A stretch of 9,988 bases of DNA, taken from positions 1 to 9,988 of the forward strand of contig CAIWHY010000105.1 in assembly GCA_903912585.1 (NCBI GenBank). Reading direction: 5' to 3'. Source of the stretch: an uncultured Thermoleophilia bacterium. GTDB taxonomy: Bacteria; Actinomycetota; Thermoleophilia; UBA2241. The position numbers were made by a program, and so were the translations under genes. Positions 1 through 6,198 of this stretch are shown here, one piece after another (position 1 is the first letter of the stretch; each line of letters starts with the position of its first letter). A model generated the notes under the pieces. The model did no database searches, had not been told where the DNA came from, and saw only the letters and a list, made by a program, of their open reading frames with translations.

Positions 1-333
1 CCCCAGCTCAAGCAGGAGCCCGCGCAGACGCGCGAGATCGGCCTGCGCCCGCTCGCGCGCCGCCGAGGCGGGCTCGCGCGCGGGCGCGGTGGCCGCGGCG
101 GCACGCGCCTCCTCCGCGTCCGCGTAGTGCGCGATGAGCCGCGCGAGACGGCCGGCGAGCGCCTGCGGCACGCCGGCCTCCACCAGGTCCGCGGCCTCCA
201 GCTCCCCGGCAGCCAGCTCCGGGCAGCCGGGATCGAGACAGATCCAGCCGCAGCCGTCCTCGTCCAGCGTGCTCACGTTGGGGACCATCGGCGCGCCGCA
301 AGAGTCACAGGTGACGGCAAGGAGCTCGCCCAT
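1..333 (-). CDS. Partial small cysteine-motif (zinc-ribbon-like) protein
   Basis: This minus-strand gene is cut by the left edge, so its C-terminus is missing; 111 codons are visible without a stop. The start is the ATG at 331-333, because a strong Shine-Dalgarno GGAGG (339-343) sits 5 nt upstream. The open frame continues upstream, but only GTG/TTG codons without good ribosome sites are found there. The N-terminus has a CDSCG pair (Cys9, Cys12) followed by Cys28, Cys32 and Cys37 in a CGWICLDPGC segment, which suggests a metal-binding ribbon. The rest is Ala/Glu/Arg-rich and probably helical, possibly a coiled coil near the cut end. I do not recognise the family, and zinc binding is inferred from the cysteine spacing only. 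There is no signal peptide or membrane segment in the visible part. Confidence 0.6.
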   Translation of the reverse strand, partial: MGELLAVTCDSCGAPMVPNVSTLDEDGCGWICLDPGCPELAAGELEAADLVEAGVPQALAGRLARLIAHYADAEEARAAAATAPAREPASAARERAQADLARLRGLLLELG

Positions 334-470
334 GAAGACCTCCGGGATCGCGGGCTCGAGTCGCTGGAGCCAGTGTGCCACGATCAAAGTAGGATCGTCG
401 ATCCGCGATCCACTGTGTTTCGTCGCCGCGGCGCTCTCCGCGTCCCTCGCGGCGCCAGTGATGTGAGTAA

Positions 471-485
471 CGAGCCAAGGGCTCG
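471..485 (-). terminator. Candidate hairpin terminator after the 154-residue gene
   Basis: A perfect 6-bp stem (CGAGCC / GGCTCG) with a 3-nt loop lies 22 nt past the stop codon of the minus-strand gene at 507-971. Read on the minus strand it is followed by TTACT, a weak U-rich tail. The position fits a terminator; the poor U-tract keeps confidence modest. Confidence 0.4.
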
Positions 486-506
486 CCTTGTCGGAACCCT
501 GCGGAC

Positions 507-971
507 CTACAGGTTGATCTGGTACTGCGTCCGCTTGGTGCGGATCAGGCCCTGCAGTTCGGCATCCGTCACAAGCGCGTATCCGGTGCTGTCCGGATGG
601 AGACACACGAAGCAGAACACATACTGCGCGCCCAGGAGTCGAGCCAGCTTGAACTCATTCTCGGTGGCTCCGAAGAAGAACCCCTTCGGGCACTCGGGTA
701 GAAGCTTCCTGGTCGTCTTGAGTTCGACAAGCGTGATGAGACGGGCGTCTTCGACGCGAATCTCGGATTCCGAGTTGATGTGGCCGGGAACCCGCACGAG
801 ATCGAAAGCCCGGGAAAATTGCGCGGGGATTGCCAGCATTTCGAGGATGCGCTTCCGAGATTCGAGTGAGGGATTGAGGAAACTGCGATCCGATGACATG
901 ACGTAGTCGATCGCAGCCTTTTCAGTCAGGTTGTTGCGCAGCGTGATCGTGTACGACTTGTCTGATGCCAC
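507..971 (-). CDS. Unrecognised 154-residue protein with PD-(D/E)XK nuclease-like motif
   Basis: The frame opens at a GTG codon (969-971) and gives 154 residues ending at TAG. No ATG exists upstream before an in-frame stop near 1033; the first internal ATG is 24 codons in and would remove apparently ordered sequence. A GGGG run just upstream is a weak ribosome site. I do not recognise the family. Residues 75-86 contain an Asp followed by a strand and VELKTT (Glu83-x-Lys85), the layout of a PD-(D/E)XK nuclease core. After it come a GFFFGATENEF segment and a hydrophobic strand (YVFCFVCL, 117-124), as seen in restriction-like and DUF3883-like folds. It lies downstream of, and in the same direction as, the MvaI/BcnI-type endonuclease gene and shares its lower GC, suggesting they arrived together. 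Nuclease function is an inference from one motif and context. Confidence 0.6.
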   Translation of the reverse strand: MASDKSYTITLRNNLTEKAAIDYVMSSDRSFLNPSLESRKRILEMLAIPAQFSRAFDLVRVPGHINSESEIRVEDARLITLVELKTTRKLLPECPKGFFFGATENEFKLARLLGAQYVFCFVCLHPDSTGYALVTDAELQGLIRTKRTQYQINL

Positions 972-1189
972 AATGCCCCGCGGACGTACGGTGCTGGAGT
1001 CCGTAGATCGTCCATCAGATAGTGGCGCCGATCAAGATCCGGGATGATGCCGAGGCCACATGGGCTCGGCCCGCGACGAACGGCATCTCGGCGTCGCGCC
1101 TCCTGGACCCCGCTCGGCCACGGTGCTACCCCGCCCAGGGATTCCGCCGCGATTCGCGGGACCCTGCGAACCGTGCGCCTCGAGTGGCG

Positions 1190-2212
1190 TCAGCCGAGAT
1201 CCTGGGCTTCGGTGTGGAGGTAGATGCGACTGACGGATTCGCCACGCATACGCCAAAGGAAGCCGTGGTCCGTGATCTTCCCGGCTGTCTTCTCGGACAT
1301 GGTGAAGTCCAGGAAGACTTCCCCATCTGAGATTAGACGGAGAAAGCGGATGACAGAGGCCCATTTGCAGTATGTGGCCGCGTCCAACCTGCAAAACTCG
1401 TCCCCATTGAGCTTCAGGAGCGACACCGAGACGTAGGCCGTCTGGCTAAGCTTCCGAAGGAGCGCTTCCTCGAGTCGCTCTGCCTCGTACTCGAGGACCG
1501 GATTCCCCTTGCGCAGCACACGCACAGCGCCTTCGCCGGCTTCCAGTGAGAACCCGAAACGGTCCGGCTTGCTGCTGAAAGACGTGTAGAGCGCACGTCG
1601 GTCTCGCTTCGGATCATAGTGACTGTGGAGCTTGAAGAAGCCGGCCTTCTTCTCCCCGACGAGATAGTGAGAAGGCGTTCGAGAGAACAGGGTCTGCAGA
1701 CCGCTGGATCCTTTGGTCTTGAGCTCGATCCCCATGAAGTCGGGCGTCTTGCTGCTGTTCGCAGGAATGCCCAGCGCGTCTTCGAGCGCCAGACCGAAGC
1801 GACCCGAACCCGTGCCCAAGACTCGTATGGGACCTTTGGCTCTCAACTCGCGCAGCTTGGAGAAGAGAATCTGATGGGGCTCCAACGCAGGAAGTGGAGA
1901 ACGGTCAAGATGGTCGAGCACGAACAGCTTGAGCAGCATTTGGTAGTTGTGCCTGGGCTTGAGGCCCTTGCAGTACGGCAAACGCTGCTCGTAGAGGATG
2001 GCGCTGATGTTCTGGAACTTGACCTCGAAGGCGCCGGGCCCGCGCTGCGGGAATCGCTCTGCCAGGCTCCGGTAGATCGCGGCCTTGTTTGGATCGTCTC
2101 CATGAAGCTGGGCGTCGAGAAGGCTGAAGTACGCTGCAACCGCCCCCCGAACCTCTTCTTCAGTCCATCCCATCCGCTCCGCCGCCTCTCCAGTCGAGTC
2201 CATCTCGCCCAC
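1190..2212 (-). CDS. Restriction endonuclease: McrA-type head domain fused to MvaI/BcnI-type nuclease
   Basis: This is a 340-residue cytoplasmic protein. Residues 15-100 resemble the N-terminal head domain of ScoMcrA-type HNH restriction enzymes: Trp16, an AAYFSLL helix, PNKAAIYRSL, then FEVKFQNISAIL and GLKPRHNYQ. Residues 115-335 resemble the MvaI/BcnI restriction endonuclease family: GRFGLALEDALGI, then TPDFMGIELKTK, with Asp158 and Glu163-x-Lys165 as the PD-(D/E)XK core, then a TLFSRTP segment and a C-terminal FLWRMRGES..RIYLH. Known members cut CCWGG or CCSGG as monomers; this enzyme's target cannot be read from sequence. The GTG at 2210-2212 and the ATG at 2201-2203 are both possible starts; neither has a strong ribosome site, and an in-frame TAG lies just upstream. 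No methyltransferase adjoins it. Its left neighbour is a nuclease-like gene; to the right, arsR is divergent. GC is lower than in its neighbours, consistent with transfer. Confidence 0.82.
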   Translation of the reverse strand: MGEMDSTGEAAERMGWTEEEVRGAVAAYFSLLDAQLHGDDPNKAAIYRSLAERFPQRGPGAFEVKFQNISAILYEQRLPYCKGLKPRHNYQMLLKLFVLDHLDRSPLPALEPHQILFSKLRELRAKGPIRVLGTGSGRFGLALEDALGIPANSSKTPDFMGIELKTKGSSGLQTLFSRTPSHYLVGEKKAGFFKLHSHYDPKRDRRALYTSFSSKPDRFGFSLEAGEGAVRVLRKGNPVLEYEAERLEEALLRKLSQTAYVSVSLLKLNGDEFCRLDAATYCKWASVIRFLRLISDGEVFLDFTMSEKTAGKITDHGFLWRMRGESVSRIYLHTEAQDLG

Positions 2213-2237
2213 ACTATCTGCTCGATCAGCAGTCTAT

Positions 2238-2250
2238 TCCTGGTCCAGGA
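2238..2250. promoter_or_regulatory. Palindrome TCCTGG-T-CCAGGA upstream of the endonuclease gene
   Basis: A perfect 6-bp inverted repeat around one central base lies 26-35 nt upstream of the two candidate starts of the MvaI/BcnI-type gene, and 25 bp before the arsR -35 box. Each arm contains a CCWGG pentamer, which is MvaI's known target. The position fits an operator for the endonuclease gene; the sequence match to the family's target may be chance. Confidence 0.3.
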
Positions 2251-2275
2251 CACGCTCTCCGCCAATCGGGTCCAG

Positions 2276-2303
2276 TTGACCGGCGCTCTCATAGCCGTAT
2301 AAT
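2276..2303 (+). promoter_or_regulatory. arsR promoter, near-consensus, probably leaderless
   Basis: TTGACC (2276-2281) and a perfect TATAAT (2298-2303) are separated by 16 bp, a strong housekeeping-type promoter in otherwise GC-rich DNA. The expected transcription start, about 7 nt after the -10 box, falls on the A of the arsR ATG at 2310. No Shine-Dalgarno sequence precedes that ATG, so arsR is probably translated from a leaderless mRNA. Confidence 0.75.
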
Positions 2304-2318
2304 TGCATCATGGTGCAA
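2303..2318. promoter_or_regulatory. Candidate ArsR operator (16-bp near-palindrome)
   Basis: The sequence TTGCATCATGGTGCAA has 5-bp inverted arms TTGCA / TGCAA and matches its own reverse complement at 14 of 16 positions. It starts at the last base of the -10 box and covers the predicted transcription start and the first three arsR codons. A repressor bound here would block the promoter, the usual mode of ArsR/SmtB regulators, which release DNA when As(III) or Sb(III) binds. That ArsR binds this repeat is inference. Confidence 0.5.
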
Positions 2319-2690
2319 GCAAGCAAGAGTCCTGGCCCGGCCGCTGAAAGCTCATCGCGCTGCTGCGCGGGCCTGGAGGACCTCCTCTCGCCGCGGCTCT
2401 TCAAGGCGCTCTCGGACCCGCGGAGGCTGCAGCTGTTCGTGCGCCTGGCCGGCGAAGGCTGCGCCTGCACCGTCGGCCAGCTCGCGGACGGCAGCGGCGT
2501 CGACCTCTCGGTCGTCTCTCGCCACCTCGCCGTGCTGCGCGAGGCCGGCGTCATCAGCTGTGAGAAACGGGGCAAGGAAGTGTGGTGCACGGTGCAGACC
2601 GGCGAGGTCGCAGGGATCCTGCGGGACCTCGCCGACGCGCTCGACGCCTGCTGCCCGCCCGGCGCCGCCGGCGAGCCGGCGGCCCATTGA
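2310..2690 (+). CDS. arsR: ArsR-family arsenic-responsive repressor
   Basis: A 126-residue winged helix-turn-helix regulator of the ArsR/SmtB family, a dimeric cytoplasmic repressor released by As(III)/Sb(III). The fold spans about residues 27-100: FKALSDPRRLQLFVRLA is the classic first part, DLSVVSRHLAVLREAGVI (65-82) the recognition helix region, and CEKRGKEVWC the wing. Many cysteines could form a trivalent arsenic site: Cys18-Cys19 near the N-terminus, Cys51 and Cys53 in CAC, Cys84, Cys93 and Cys114-Cys115 at the C-terminus. They differ from the CxCxxC of E. coli ArsR, so the metalloid site is probably placed differently. The ATG at 2310 is chosen because the predicted transcription start coincides with it. 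It heads an operon with the lipocalin-like gene (13 bp downstream) and arsM, which supports an arsenic role over another metal. Confidence 0.9.
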   Translation: MVQASKSPGPAAESSSRCCAGLEDLLSPRLFKALSDPRRLQLFVRLAGEGCACTVGQLADGSGVDLSVVSRHLAVLREAGVISCEKRGKEVWCTVQTGEVAGILRDLADALDACCPPGAAGEPAAH

Positions 2691-2703
2691 AAGGAAGCAC
2701 GAG

Positions 2704-4383
2704 ATGACCGAACGACCGGGAAGCCCCGACCTGAGCGCGGCGCTGGCCAAGCTGGACGCGGCGACGCTCGCCGACATCGCGGGCGCGCTGTGGGTGGAGA
2801 CGCTCGACCCGGCGGCGATCCCGCCGGAGGCGACCGCGGCACTGGCGGGGCCCAAGGACGACCCCCGGGCGCGCGGCGAGCGCATGCGCCTCTTCATCGA
2901 GCACCTGCTCCTGCACCCGGTCTCCCACAGCCCGCACTACGACGGCGTCTACCGCCGTCTCCTGGAGGAGATCGGCGACCTCTCACCACATGAGGCCTAC
3001 GCCATCCGCATGAACTTCCTCGGCCCGGCGGCCGGCATCGGCTACGACCTGGTCCCCGTGCCCGCCGCGCTCGAGTTCCCCCGTGACCACCTGCCCAAGC
3101 CCCACTCGCAGGTGGGCTGGCACTTCTTCGTGGGCAGTTGCTGGAGCGCGGACGGGCGCGAGTTCGGCGTCGAGCTCATGTTCTTCCAGACCGCGATGTA
3201 CCCACCGGACGTGGCGGCCGGGTTCGGGCTCAGCGACGACGAGAACCAGACGGTCGAGCTGCAGTTCGCGATCAGCGAGGCAGGCGGGCGCCACTGGCAG
3301 GCCGCGCCGGTCGTGCTCTCGGGGACGAGCGCTCTCGCCGGGTGGGACGCCGACCCGTTCGTCTACCGGCTGGGCCGCAACACCATCCGCTGCCACGAGA
3401 GCGGCCGGCTCCTGCCGCTCACCATCACGGCGCGAGGGACCGACCGGGGCGACGACGAGCTCCACGTCCTCGCCGCGGACATCACGTTCTCGTCCGGCAA
3501 GCAGGTCCTCCTCCAGGGCGCCGCAGGCTGCATGCCGGGAGTCGATGGGATGGGGACGCTGTACTACTCGGTCCCGGCGCTGCAGCTCGACCCGGCCGGG
3601 AGCTGGATCGAGCTCGACGGCGAGCGCATCGAGCTCGCGCGGGGCGTCTTCTGGTTCGACCACCAGTGGGGCGCGCTCGCCGGCGTCCCGCGTTCGGCCG
3701 TGCTGCGCGCGGCCAACAACTCGTCCGCGCCCGCGCCGGGCGGCTGGGACTGGTTCATGGCCCAGTTCGACGGCGACATGCAGCTCACCGTTTTCAACCC
3801 GCACGCGAACGCCCGGAGCGCGTTCTACCGGCAGACCGGGCCGACCCCGCCGGCGACGATGTCGGTCGTCGTGGCCGGGACGTTCATGGACCCCGCCGGC
3901 GAGACACGCATCGTGCGCGGGACGCTGGACGTCACGGAGTGGGTGCGCGCCGACCACTCCCCGGACCCCGCGCGCTACGCCCCCACCGGCACCTGGTACC
4001 CGGCGCGCTGGGAGTTCCGCTTCGACGACGGCGTACCGGCCGCCATCGCCGTCTTCTCGATGACGCCCATCGTGAGCGAAGCGCAGTCCGGGTTCTTCGC
4101 CAACGGCGCCCAGTATTGCGAGGGCGCTGTCGTCCTGCGCGACGCACAGGGCCGCGACGTAGGGCGCGGCTTCGCCGAGGCCGTCGCCTACGCGGACACG
4201 CGGCACACAGTCCACCTCCTGGCGGGGCTGGACGCCTCGGACGAGGCCATCGCGGCGTTGGGGAATCCGCAGCCCACGGCCGCCGAGAAGATCGCCAATG
4301 CGCTCTACGTGGCGACGCACAAGAAGGACCTCGAGGCGGTCGTCGCCGCATCGGCGGGGCTCGAGTTCTTCGTGGAGTCCTGA
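2704..4383 (+). CDS. Lipocalin-like CrtC/AttH-type protein in an arsenic operon
   Basis: A 559-residue protein starting at the ATG of 2704, with AAGGAAG (2691-2697) as ribosome site; a longer frame from 2560 only runs through arsR. Residues about 136-500 resemble the two-lobed lipocalin-like fold of carotenoid 1,2-hydratase (CrtC) and AttH: QVGWHFFVGSCWSADGREFG opens it, GVFWFDHQWG (314-323) matches the family's conserved Trp/Asp signature, WYPARWEFRF (431-440) lies in the second lobe, and YCEGAVVL...GRGFAEAVAY (471-496) closes it. About 135 residues precede the fold and 55, ending in an Ala-rich helical tail, follow it. No signal peptide is evident, so it is probably cytoplasmic. Characterised CrtC enzymes hydrate carotenoid double bonds, but no carotenoid genes are here. 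Its place between arsR and arsM suggests work on arsenic stress or an arsenic-containing organic or lipid substrate; this is inference and the activity is unknown. Confidence 0.78.
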   Translation: MTERPGSPDLSAALAKLDAATLADIAGALWVETLDPAAIPPEATAALAGPKDDPRARGERMRLFIEHLLLHPVSHSPHYDGVYRRLLEEIGDLSPHEAYAIRMNFLGPAAGIGYDLVPVPAALEFPRDHLPKPHSQVGWHFFVGSCWSADGREFGVELMFFQTAMYPPDVAAGFGLSDDENQTVELQFAISEAGGRHWQAAPVVLSGTSALAGWDADPFVYRLGRNTIRCHESGRLLPLTITARGTDRGDDELHVLAADITFSSGKQVLLQGAAGCMPGVDGMGTLYYSVPALQLDPAGSWIELDGERIELARGVFWFDHQWGALAGVPRSAVLRAANNSSAPAPGGWDWFMAQFDGDMQLTVFNPHANARSAFYRQTGPTPPATMSVVVAGTFMDPAGETRIVRGTLDVTEWVRADHSPDPARYAPTGTWYPARWEFRFDDGVPAAIAVFSMTPIVSEAQSGFFANGAQYCEGAVVLRDAQGRDVGRGFAEAVAYADTRHTVHLLAGLDASDEAIAALGNPQPTAAEKIANALYVATHKKDLEAVVAASAGLEFFVES

Positions 4384-4434
4384 CGTGATGCACGGACCGA
4401 CCCCAGCTCCCCCCAGCGACGAGAGGAACGCCCG

Positions 4435-5343
4435 ATGAAGACCACCCCCGAAGAACTGCGCGACGAAGTCGCCAGAGCGTACGGCGAGCGCGTCGCGGCG
4501 CCGACGCCGGCGTCCGGCGGCTGCTGCGGCGGCGGCGGCGGGAGCGGCCTTGGCGGCTCCGCCGTGGACGCCCGCAAAGGCGCCGTGGTCGAGTTCGCCG
4601 GCTACACCGCCGACGAGCTTGCCGCCCTCCCCGATGACGCCGTCGTCAACTCCTTTGGCTGCGGCAACCCGCTGGCGCTCGCCGGCCTGCGCCCCGGCGA
4701 CGTCGTGCTCGACCTCGGGTCCGGCGCCGGCATCGACCTGCTGCTGGCGGCGCGCCTCGTCGGCCCGCAGGGCCGCGTCATAGGTGTGGACATGACCGAC
4801 GGGATGGTCGCCCGCGCGCGCGCCAACGCCGCCGCGGCGGGCTTCGCCAACATCGACGTGCGCCAGGGCATCATCGAGGAACTGCCGGTGGAGGACTGCT
4901 CGGTGGACTGGGTCATCTCCAACTGCGTCATCAACCTCTCGCCCGAGAAGGACCGCGTCTTCGCCGAGATCGCGCGCGTGCTGCGCCCCAGCGGCCAGAT
5001 GCTGGTCAGCGACATCGTCGCCGAGAGCCTGCCGGAGGAGATCCGCTCCCTGCCGGCCGCCTACTCGAGTTGCATCGCCGGCGCCGTCAGCGAGGCCGAC
5101 TACGTCGCCGGCCTGCGCGCCGCCGGCCTCACCGACGTGGAGGTCCGCGACCGGCTGGTCTACGACGCCGGGCAGCTCGCGAGCTTCGTCACCTCCGAGA
5201 CCGAGGGCGTCTGCAGCTGCGGCTGCGGCGACCAGCTGAGCGAGGAGTTCGGGGCGGAGTTCGTGGCCAAGGTGGCCGGGTACGCCCGCTCCCTCGAGGG
5301 CCAGGTGTGGAGCGCGAAGGTGTACGGGCGGAAGCCTGACTGA
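4435..5343 (+). CDS. arsM: Arsenite S-adenosylmethionine methyltransferase
   Basis: A 302-residue cytoplasmic enzyme that methylates As(III) stepwise to mono-, di- and trimethylated species using SAM, giving detoxification and volatile products. The SAM site is VLDLGSGAGIDLLLAA (91-106) with the acidic GVDMTD after strand 2 (117-122). The three conserved As(III)-ligand cysteines are present: Cys76 in SFGCGNP, Cys164 in ISNCVINL and Cys213 in YSSCIAGA. Extra cysteines occur as a CC pair in a Gly-rich N-terminal stretch (30-31) and a CSCGC cluster (260-264), common in bacterial ArsM. The start at 4435 follows GAGAGG by 8 nt. The gene lies 51 bp after the lipocalin-like gene and is the last of the ArsR-controlled operon. 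The motifs leave little doubt about the family. No arsenic efflux pump or arsenate reductase appears in the window. Confidence 0.95.
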   Translation: MKTTPEELRDEVARAYGERVAAPTPASGGCCGGGGGSGLGGSAVDARKGAVVEFAGYTADELAALPDDAVVNSFGCGNPLALAGLRPGDVVLDLGSGAGIDLLLAARLVGPQGRVIGVDMTDGMVARARANAAAAGFANIDVRQGIIEELPVEDCSVDWVISNCVINLSPEKDRVFAEIARVLRPSGQMLVSDIVAESLPEEIRSLPAAYSSCIAGAVSEADYVAGLRAAGLTDVEVRDRLVYDAGQLASFVTSETEGVCSCGCGDQLSEEFGAEFVAKVAGYARSLEGQVWSAKVYGRKPD

Positions 5344-5347
5344 GGGA

Positions 5348-5368
5348 GCGCCCGCCCGAACCGGGCGC
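5348..5368. terminator. Hairpin between convergent arsM and cphB
   Basis: GCGCCCG (5348-5354) and CGGGCGC (5362-5368) form a 7-bp GC-rich stem with a 7-nt loop, 5 bp after the arsM stop and 26 bp from the end of the converging cphB. There is no U-run on either strand, so it may only aid termination. A smaller alternative, GCCCG-AAC-CGGGC, folds in the same place. Confidence 0.35.
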
Positions 5369-5393
5369 CGACCGGGCCTCCGCGCGCGCCGCC

Positions 5394-6198
5394 TCAGGCG
5401 TGCCGCACCCGCCGCGCGCGCAGATCGAAGCTGTCGCCGTCGGCCAGCACGTGCAGCGCAAGGCCGCTCACCGAGAGAGCGCGCGCGGCCCGCGACGGCG
5501 GGGGCGGGGTCGGCGCCGCGGCCGTCCACGAAGCACACAACGCCTTCGCCGATCACGGTGGCGACGCCGTCCGGCGAGACCTCCAGGGCGCAGCCCTCCT
5601 CGATGCCCACTCCGATGGTGTCCGGGTAGGCGGCGACCATCGTCACCAGCCGCCCCAGGCGCCCGCGCGCCACCAGGTGCGTGTCCACGGTGACGCCCTC
5701 GACCATGCCCAGACCCGGCGCGAAGCGGATGGCACCGTGCTCGTAGAAGGCGGTGGGCTCGCCGCGCACGATCACCGGGTCGCCGAGCGCCATGGAGCCG
5801 GCGCTGGAGCCGCCGATCACGAGGCCGGCGCGGCCGCACCGGCGCAGCTCGGCGGCGAACTCCGTGCCCGAGAGGATGTCGAGCAGGCGCAGCTGATCGC
5901 CGCCGGTGAACATCACGCCCGTTGCCTCGCGCAGCACGTGCGCCGTCATGGGCAGGTCGGCCTCGGCGTGCGTGCGGATGTCGAGCACCTCGACGCGGCT
6001 AGTGCCCTCGAGCTCAAACGCCGCGAGGTAGTGGGCGATCGTCTCCGTCCGCTCTTCGCTCGCGGTCGGCACGATCACGATGTGCGCGCCGCCGGGGCCG
6101 CCCGCCAGCTCGACGAAGCGGCGCACGATGCGCCGGTCCATGCCCTCCTGGCCGGAGCCCCCGAGCAGCATCCGCCATCCCGCGCGTGGCCCGGTCAC
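5394..6198 (-). pseudogene. cphB: Cyanophycinase, frameshifted near its C-terminus
   Basis: Cyanophycinase, an exo-acting serine peptidase of family S51, cuts cyanophycin into beta-Asp-Arg dipeptides inside the cell. Residues 1-238 read in one frame: MLLGGSGQEGMDRRI, VPTASEE, GVMFTGGDQLRLL (95-106), then GGSSAGSMALG (129-139) with the nucleophile Ser132, DTHLVARGRLGRL (172-184), and GVGIEEGCAL. After about 5485 that frame runs on without a stop as unrelated Arg-rich sequence through arsM, while the next frame supplies the expected family ending: ALSVSGLALHVLADGDSFDLRARR and a stop at 5394. The read therefore has one extra base in a C/G-rich run between about 5478 and 5510. Restored length is about 268 residues, normal for the family. 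The GTG start at 6196-6198 overlaps the cphA stop (GTGA) and follows GGAGGG. Assembly error is as likely as true decay. Confidence 0.88.

Noticed and set aside
1060..1130. tRNA-like segment on the minus strand (TGGCCGAGCGG, as in a serine tRNA D-arm)
   Set aside because: No matching acceptor stem, anticodon arm or T-loop could be laid out.
2560..2703. A 48-codon N-terminal extension of the lipocalin-like gene
   Set aside because: It lies inside arsR in another frame. The ATG at 2704 has a good ribosome site (AAGGAAG).
3138..4388. Long Arg-rich plus-strand open frame
   Set aside because: It is an out-of-frame reading of the lipocalin-like gene with extreme Arg composition and no recognisable domain.
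2983..6198. A 1071-residue minus-strand open frame
   Set aside because: Only its first 240 residues are cyanophycinase. The rest is an antisense shadow of arsM and the lipocalin-like gene, left open because of the cphB frameshift and high GC.
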